The notes below the pieces were generated by a model. It was not told the DNA's origin, made no database searches, and worked only from the letters and a program-made list of their open reading frames with translations. A stretch of 44,945 nt of DNA. Source: Nitrosovibrio tenuis (GTDB taxonomy: Bacteria > Pseudomonadota > Gammaproteobacteria > Burkholderiales > Nitrosomonadaceae). The stretch covers positions 1 to 44,945 of the forward strand of contig NZ_FOBH01000016.1 of assembly GCF_900109785.1 (NCBI RefSeq), in the 5' to 3' direction. Position 1 is the first letter of the stretch, and each line of letters opens with the position of its first letter. Of this stretch, positions 40,103 through 44,945 are shown in pieces. The translations under genes and the position numbers were made by a program.

Positions 40103-40118
40103 TGTTTCACGTGGAACA
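40103..40118. promoter_or_regulatory. parS-like centromere site between mnmE and mnmG
   Basis: TGTTTCACGTGGAACA matches 15 of 16 bases of the conserved parS sequence. It lies about 4.2 kb rightward of the dnaA-rpmH divergence and 3.6 kb from parB. With the site at 32807 it gives the origin region two ParB loading sites on opposite sides. Confidence 0.88.
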
Positions 40119-40247
40119 TTCAGGAAATATGGTTGTGCTGCTTTTTTACAGACTCAGCAGGGCTGACAAGCGCGTTCCATAATCATTCCTTTTGCCGTAG
40201 AATCCTTCCCTTTGATCGCCCCTTCCCTTTGGTCGCTTTAAGTTCGA

Positions 40248-42149
40248 ATGCATTTCGCTGAAAATTTCGATGTGATTGTGATTGGCGGCGGCCACGCGGG
40301 TACCGAGGCTGCGCTTGCGGCTGCGCGCATGGGCCAAAAAACGCTGTTGCTCTCCCATAATCTCGAAACACTGGGGCAGATGTCATGTAATCCCTCGATA
40401 GGAGGAATTGGAAAGGGCCATCTGGTAAAAGAGGTGGATGCGCTCGGCGGAGCGATGGCAGCGGCCGCCGATGAGGCCGGGATACAATTCCGAATCCTTA
40501 ATTCAAGCAAAGGACCCGCGGTGCGCGCCACTCGCGCTCAGGCGGATCGCGTGCTCTATCGCCAGGCGATCCGGCGCCGCCTGGAGAATCAGCCTAACCT
40601 TTGGCTCTTCCAGCAAGCGGTGGACGATCTCACGCTTGAGGGCGGGCGCGTAACTGGCGTGATGACGCAGTTGGGGATAAGATTTTCCGCGCGGGCGGTG
40701 GTTCTGACCGCCGGAACGTTCCTCGGGGGTTTGGCGCATGTAGGATCAGCCAATTTCAAGGCCGGGCGGGCCGGTGATCCTCCCTCCACCAGTCTCGCCC
40801 AGCGTTTACGCGAACTGAAGATGCCCGTGGGACGGTTGAAGACGGGGACTCCGCCGCGGTTAGATGGCCGCAGCATTGATTATTTGGCGACGACCGAACA
40901 ACCCGGCGATGATCCCGCCCCGGTCTTTTCCTTTATAGGCAGTGCCCGGCATCCGCGTCAATTGCCGTGCTGGATCACGCACACCAACAGCCGCACTCAC
41001 GATATTATTCGTGCCGGCCTGGATCGCTCGCCTCTATTCACCGGTGCCATCGAAGGCGTAGGGCCGCGTTATTGTCCATCCATTGAAGACAAGGTGGTTC
41101 GGTTTTCGGCCAAGGAATCGCATCAGATTTTTCTTGAACCGGAGGGACTTGACACCCACGAGGTATACCCGAACGGGATCTCTACCAGCCTGCCGTTCGA
41201 CATGCAGGTGGAACTGGTGCGGTCCATCAAAGGACTCGAAAACGCGCATATCACGCGGCCCGGCTATGCTATCGAATATGACTATTTCGATCCGCGCGGA
41301 CTGAAAAGTTCGCTGGAAACCAAGTCCATCGATGGATTGTTTTTCGCTGGACAGATCAATGGAACGACGGGTTATGAAGAGGCCGCGGCGCAGGGACTGC
41401 TTGCCGGCATCAATGCTGCGCTCAGGACACAGGAGCGGGAGCCGTGGTGTCCCCGCCGGGACGAGGCTTACCTGGGTGTTCTCGTGGATGATCTCATCAC
41501 TCGCGGGGTGAGCGAACCCTATCGCATGTTTACCAGTCGGGCCGAGTATCGTTTGCAACTGCGGGAGGATAACGCTGATTTACGTCTGACCGAAACAGGA
41601 CGAAGCATTGGAGTAGTCGATGATGCACGCTGGGCCGCGTTTGAGGCCAAACGGGACGCCATCATTCGTGAGGAACACAGATTAAAAGCCGTCTGGCTGG
41701 GTCCCAAGGTAAATACTCTATCCGAAGCGGATGTTATACGCGTGCTGGGTAAAATTATTGAGCGTGATTACTCGCTGTACGAGCTATTGCGGCGTCCGGA
41801 TGTGTTCTATAAGAGCCTGATGACGCTGCCCGGTGCGGGCGAAGCTGTTACCGACCCGCTGGTCGCGGAGCAGGTTGAAATTCAGGCCAAATACCACGGT
41901 TATATAGAGCGGCAGAGGGATGAAGTCGCGCGTAATGCCCGTTACGAGGAAATCCGGTTACCGCAGAATCTGGATTACAGGACTGTGCGCGGCCTTTCCA
42001 GCGAAGTGCAGCAGAAATTGAACCAGTTCAAACCCGAAACAGCAGGCCAGGCGGCGCGAATTTCGGGTATAACGCCAGCGGCCATCTCACTGTTGCTGGT
42101 GCATGTGAAGCGCGGATTCTCGCGGCCAGAAAAAAAGCAGATCGCATGA
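40248..42149 (+). CDS. mnmG: tRNA uridine modification enzyme MnmG
   Basis: This 633-residue FAD protein pairs with MnmE in wobble uridine modification. The dinucleotide fold [20 protein letters not shown] starts near residue 10, and the conserved [16 protein letters not shown] follows. The C-terminal helical domain ends with the usual [11 protein letters not shown]. Its stop overlaps the rsmG start by four bases. Confidence 0.98.
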   Translation: MHFAENFDVIVIGGGHAGTEAALAAARMGQKTLLLSHNLETLGQMSCNPSIGGIGKGHLVKEVDALGGAMAAAADEAGIQFRILNSSKGPAVRATRAQADRVLYRQAIRRRLENQPNLWLFQQAVDDLTLEGGRVTGVMTQLGIRFSARAVVLTAGTFLGGLAHVGSANFKAGRAGDPPSTSLAQRLRELKMPVGRLKTGTPPRLDGRSIDYLATTEQPGDDPAPVFSFIGSARHPRQLPCWITHTNSRTHDIIRAGLDRSPLFTGAIEGVGPRYCPSIEDKVVRFSAKESHQIFLEPEGLDTHEVYPNGISTSLPFDMQVELVRSIKGLENAHITRPGYAIEYDYFDPRGLKSSLETKSIDGLFFAGQINGTTGYEEAAAQGLLAGINAALRTQEREPWCPRRDEAYLGVLVDDLITRGVSEPYRMFTSRAEYRLQLREDNADLRLTETGRSIGVVDDARWAAFEAKRDAIIREEHRLKAVWLGPKVNTLSEADVIRVLGKIIERDYSLYELLRRPDVFYKSLMTLPGAGEAVTDPLVAEQVEIQAKYHGYIERQRDEVARNARYEEIRLPQNLDYRTVRGLSSEVQQKLNQFKPETAGQAARISGITPAAISLLLVHVKRGFSRPEKKQIA

Positions 42150-42793
42150 ACCTGGCCTCGCGTCTTAATGACGGCATCTCGGCCTTGGGATTTGCGATTT
42201 CGGAACAAACCCAAACCCACCTGCTGCAATATCTTGCGCTCATTCAAAAGTGGAACCACGTGCACAATCTTACTGCGGTACGGGAACCGGAAGCGATGCT
42301 GGCTCGGCATGTGCTCGATAGCCTGGCAATTCTGCCGTATATTGCAGGAGAACGTATTGCCGACGTGGGCAGCGGTGCGGGCTTGCCGGGAATTCCCCTG
42401 GCCTTGGCGCGGCCTGATTGTCACGTGGCACTGATTGAAAGCAATCATAAGAAAGCCATATTTTTGCAACAGGCCCGGATTGAGCTGAAGCTGAAAAATG
42501 TCGAGGTGGTGGCCGGGCGGGTTGAAAATTTCAGCGCGGCGGAAGGATTCGATATTGTGGTTTCGCGCGCTTTTTCCGATTTGGCCGATTTCGTCAAGCT
42601 TGCGGGGCACTTATGCAAGCACGGAGATGACGGGGGCCGGCTAGCGGCAATGAAAGGCATATATCCTCATGAGGAATTGGCGCAGCTGAGGGCTGAGCTG
42701 AAGCCACAATTCATCGTTGAAAAAATATTGCCGATTGCGGTACCCAGCCTTGAAGCAGAGCGACACCTGATTATGATCAAGCGGTATGTTTAA
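42146..42793 (+). CDS. rsmG: 16S rRNA (guanine527-N7)-methyltransferase
   Basis: This 215-residue Rossmann-fold enzyme methylates G527 in the 530 loop of 16S rRNA with S-adenosylmethionine. The SAM-binding motif [12 protein letters not shown] is clear near residue 74, and the N-terminal helix has [12 protein letters not shown]. Loss of this enzyme gives low-level streptomycin resistance in some bacteria. It is coupled to mnmG by an ATGA overlap and precedes parA. Confidence 0.97.
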   Translation: MNLASRLNDGISALGFAISEQTQTHLLQYLALIQKWNHVHNLTAVREPEAMLARHVLDSLAILPYIAGERIADVGSGAGLPGIPLALARPDCHVALIESNHKKAIFLQQARIELKLKNVEVVAGRVENFSAAEGFDIVVSRAFSDLADFVKLAGHLCKHGDDGGRLAAMKGIYPHEELAQLRAELKPQFIVEKILPIAVPSLEAERHLIMIKRYV

Positions 42794-42894
42794 GGGGTTT
42801 TTGCCGTGCAAGGGTTTTGGAGGCGCGGGCCTGCGGACGGCTTGTCCATTATTCGATCACCGTTTCGTGGCGGAGCCGGCATGAGGATAGTGTC

Positions 42895-43725
42895 GTGGTA
42901 AAAATTCTGGCAATAACCAACCAAAAAGGGGGGGTTGGCAAAACCACCACAAGTATCAATTTAGCGGCAAGCCTGGCAGCCGCCCGGCGCCGGGTGTTAT
43001 TGATCGATCTGGATCCGCAGGCAAATGCCACCATGGGAAGCGGCGTGGATAAGCGTGATTTGCAACAGACAGTCTATCAGGTACTACTTGGCAGTCGCAG
43101 TATCGCGGATGTGCGCGTCACCTCTACCAGCGGCAGGTACGACTTGATTCCTGCCAATCGGGATCTGGCGGGTGCTGAAATCGAAATGGTGGACCTGCCC
43201 CAGCGGGAAACACGTCTGAAAGAAGCGCTGTGCGAGATTCAAAATGAATACGATTTCATTCTTATCGATTGTCCTCCCGCCCTTAACCTGCTTACGCTCA
43301 ATGGGTTGTGCGCCGCCGAAGCGGTGATGATTCCCATGCAATGCGAATACTATGCCCTGGAGGGATTGAGCGACCTGGTCAATACGATTAAAAAAGTGCG
43401 CTCCCATCTTAATCCGGGGCTGGAGATCGAGGGGCTGCTGCGCACGATGTTTGACCCGCGCAACATATTGGCGCAACAAGTATCGGACCAGCTGCAGCAG
43501 CACTTTGGCGACAAGGTCTACCGCACCGTGATTCCGCGCAATGTGCGGCTGGCCGAAGCGCCAAGCTTCGGCCAGCCGGCGCTGTATCACGACAAGCTAT
43601 CGAAAGGTACACAAGCTTATCTGGCTCTCGCCGGGGAAATGCTGAACAGACATGGCCCAGGTATGGAGGCGGCGGCTCAACAGGATTTTGAGCGCGGGCT
43701 AAAAGCTAGCGTATTCAAAGAATAG
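42895..43725 (+). CDS. parA: Chromosome partitioning ATPase ParA
   Basis: This 276-residue protein is a Soj-type ATPase that moves ParB-parS complexes over the nucleoid. The deviant Walker A KGGVGKTT lies at 11-18, the signature IDLDPQANAT follows, and DFILIDCPPAL is the Walker B. The start is a GTG at 42895 with a GAGG site upstream; the frame continues upstream into unrelated residues. parB follows after seven bases. Confidence 0.95.
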   Translation: MVKILAITNQKGGVGKTTTSINLAASLAAARRRVLLIDLDPQANATMGSGVDKRDLQQTVYQVLLGSRSIADVRVTSTSGRYDLIPANRDLAGAEIEMVDLPQRETRLKEALCEIQNEYDFILIDCPPALNLLTLNGLCAAEAVMIPMQCEYYALEGLSDLVNTIKKVRSHLNPGLEIEGLLRTMFDPRNILAQQVSDQLQQHFGDKVYRTVIPRNVRLAEAPSFGQPALYHDKLSKGTQAYLALAGEMLNRHGPGMEAAAQQDFERGLKASVFKE

Positions 43726-43732
43726 AGGAATT

Positions 43733-44569
43733 ATGAAAGTGAAGGGATTGGGAAGAGGACTTGATGCATTGCTGGCGGGTAACCAGGAGAGCGCGCAGGC
43801 CGGGGAATCACTGCAGAATCTGTCCGTGCCGCTGTTGCAACCGGGCAAATATCAACCACGCACTCACATGGATAAGGAATCCCTGGCGGAGCTCGCCGAA
43901 TCCATCAAATCGCAGGGGATAATGCAACCAATCCTGGTGCGCCCGGTTCCAGCCGGACGTTATGAGATCATAGCCGGGGAGCGGCGCTGGCGTGCAGCAC
44001 AACTTGCGGGGCTCGCCGAAGTGCCCGCGCTCATCCGCGAGGTCCCGGATGAGGCCGCATTGGCAATGTCATTGATCGAAAATATCCAGCGGGAGAATTT
44101 GAATCCCCTGGAGGAAGCGATGGGAATTCAGAGGCTTATCAAGGAATTCGGGATGACTCATCAGGCGGCAAGCCAGGTCTTGGGCAGCTCCCGGAGTACG
44201 GTGTCCAATCTTTTGCGGTTGCTTAACCTCCCCGCGCCGGTACAAGACTTGCTGATGCAAGGAAAGATCGACATGGGTCACAGCCGTGCATTGCTTTCGC
44301 TTCCCGTGGCCAAGCAGATAGAAACCGCGCATCTGGTGGCGCATAAACAACTGTCAGTGCGAGAGACTGAAAGACTGGTGCACCGGATCGAGCACCCGGC
44401 GTCGAGAAAGCATCCCAAACAGGACCGGGATCTGCTACGTTTGCAGGAAAATATCTCAGCCAGGCTCGGCGCGCAGGTTGCTATAAAACCAGGAAAAACT
44501 GGGAAGGGAAGCATAGTGATCCATTACCACAGCCTCGAGCAGCTGGACGGCATTCTGTCTCGCTTGTAA
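43733..44569 (+). CDS. parB: Chromosome partitioning protein ParB
   Basis: This 278-residue CTP-switch clamp loads at parS and spreads along DNA. The N-terminal MKVKGLGRGLDALL interacts with ParA. The CTP-binding motifs GERRWRA (82-88) and ENIQREN (116-122) are intact, an HTH lies at about 140-165, and a C-terminal dimerisation domain ends the protein. It follows parA closely, in one operon. Confidence 0.97.
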   Translation: MKVKGLGRGLDALLAGNQESAQAGESLQNLSVPLLQPGKYQPRTHMDKESLAELAESIKSQGIMQPILVRPVPAGRYEIIAGERRWRAAQLAGLAEVPALIREVPDEAALAMSLIENIQRENLNPLEEAMGIQRLIKEFGMTHQAASQVLGSSRSTVSNLLRLLNLPAPVQDLLMQGKIDMGHSRALLSLPVAKQIETAHLVAHKQLSVRETERLVHRIEHPASRKHPKQDRDLLRLQENISARLGAQVAIKPGKTGKGSIVIHYHSLEQLDGILSRL

Positions 44570-44945
44570 GCGATTATCAAGGTTGTCCGGGTAGCAAGCC
44601 TCGGCATTTAACTTGGCGTTTAAAAATGCTCATGGCATTATCAGGGGCGTTCTTGCGGCGGCCCGATCCCGGCTTTGCGAGGCTCTTTGAAAAAGAACTG
44701 GCAGGACGGGAGGCGGCTCCACTATCCAACGATATTTCCGATGCACTTATCCCCGCGTTGGCGCCAAAAGCCAGCCACTTCGGCAATGCAGCCCTCTGGA
44801 GCAATGCCGTGATCATGGCGTTGGCTACTTGCTTCGCAATTCCCTCCTGCGCAAACCGCTTGACTTGGGGGATCTTCGCGGATAGTCTTTACAGGGTTGT
44901 GGGTATGTAACGTGCCCGTAATAGATGTGCAACAGTGTATTGTAT
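44570..44945. other. End of window without a recognisable gene
   Basis: Two overlapping open frames, plus 44626-44910 and minus 44577-44816, lie here. Neither has a family motif, a good ribosome site or a consistent context. The minus frame is closed on its upstream side by a stop near 44893. It may be a relic or spacer between parB and the next gene. Confidence 0.4.

Noticed and set aside
44577-44910. Two opposite open frames after parB
   Set aside because: They overlap each other and neither has motifs or a start context that favours it. They are described only as unassigned sequence.

Overview
The window reads as a chromosomal segment of a betaproteobacterium, probably a Nitrosomonadales or Nitrosospira-like organism. 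This is inferred from the recA-recX-alaS order, the RegB/RegA pair, the dnaA-dnaN-gyrB block without recF, and the general look of the proteins; no search was run. It spans the replication-origin neighbourhood and, at its left end, a small integrated element.

Layout. Positions 1-95 look like the edge of an IS3-type insertion sequence leaving the window on the left. Positions 752-8407 are a 7.6-kb integrative element in a tRNA-Arg(CCT) gene, bounded by an exact 45-bp direct repeat of the tRNA 3' half. It encodes a tyrosine integrase, an unrecognised coiled-coil protein, an AlpA-like HTH protein, a DUF927 P-loop protein, a DUF262 plus Schlafen AlbA_2 fusion (candidate defence protein) and an XRE regulator. 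It has no virion or conjugation genes. It also carries two unusual non-coding structures: repeated GGTTGCAC sites at both ends, which look like integrase arm sites, and a roughly 190-bp symmetric array of GGGACA motifs between the XRE and DUF262 genes.

Positions 8469-30241 are housekeeping genes: an MFS transporter, a periplasmic peroxiredoxin, a DksA/TraR-type protein, an Smr protein, trxB, alaS, a small lipoprotein, recX, recA, a TPR protein with a probably dead trypsin-like domain, a UPF0114 membrane protein, and pncC-pgpA-thiL-nusB-ribH-ribB-ribE on the minus strand. The redox two-component pair regB-regA lies on the plus strand between ribE and ribD. Then come ribD, nrdR and glyA.

Positions 30365-44569 are the origin region. 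gyrB, dnaN and dnaA run leftward; rpmH, rnpA, yidD, yidC, mnmE, mnmG, rsmG, parA and parB run rightward. Transcription diverges at the dnaA-rpmH gap, which holds a perfect DnaA box. Two parS-like palindromes flank this point, one upstream of gyrB and one between mnmE and mnmG, and are the expected targets of the encoded ParB. The last 376 bases hold nothing recognisable.

The most interesting parts are the GGGACA array and the DUF262-AlbA_2 gene on the tRNA-Arg element. Smaller points are a His-to-Gln change in the protease-TPR protein, a long extension on PgpA, a RibB C-terminal domain with no zinc-binding cysteines, and an rnpA frame whose only ordinary start codon lies inside rpmH.
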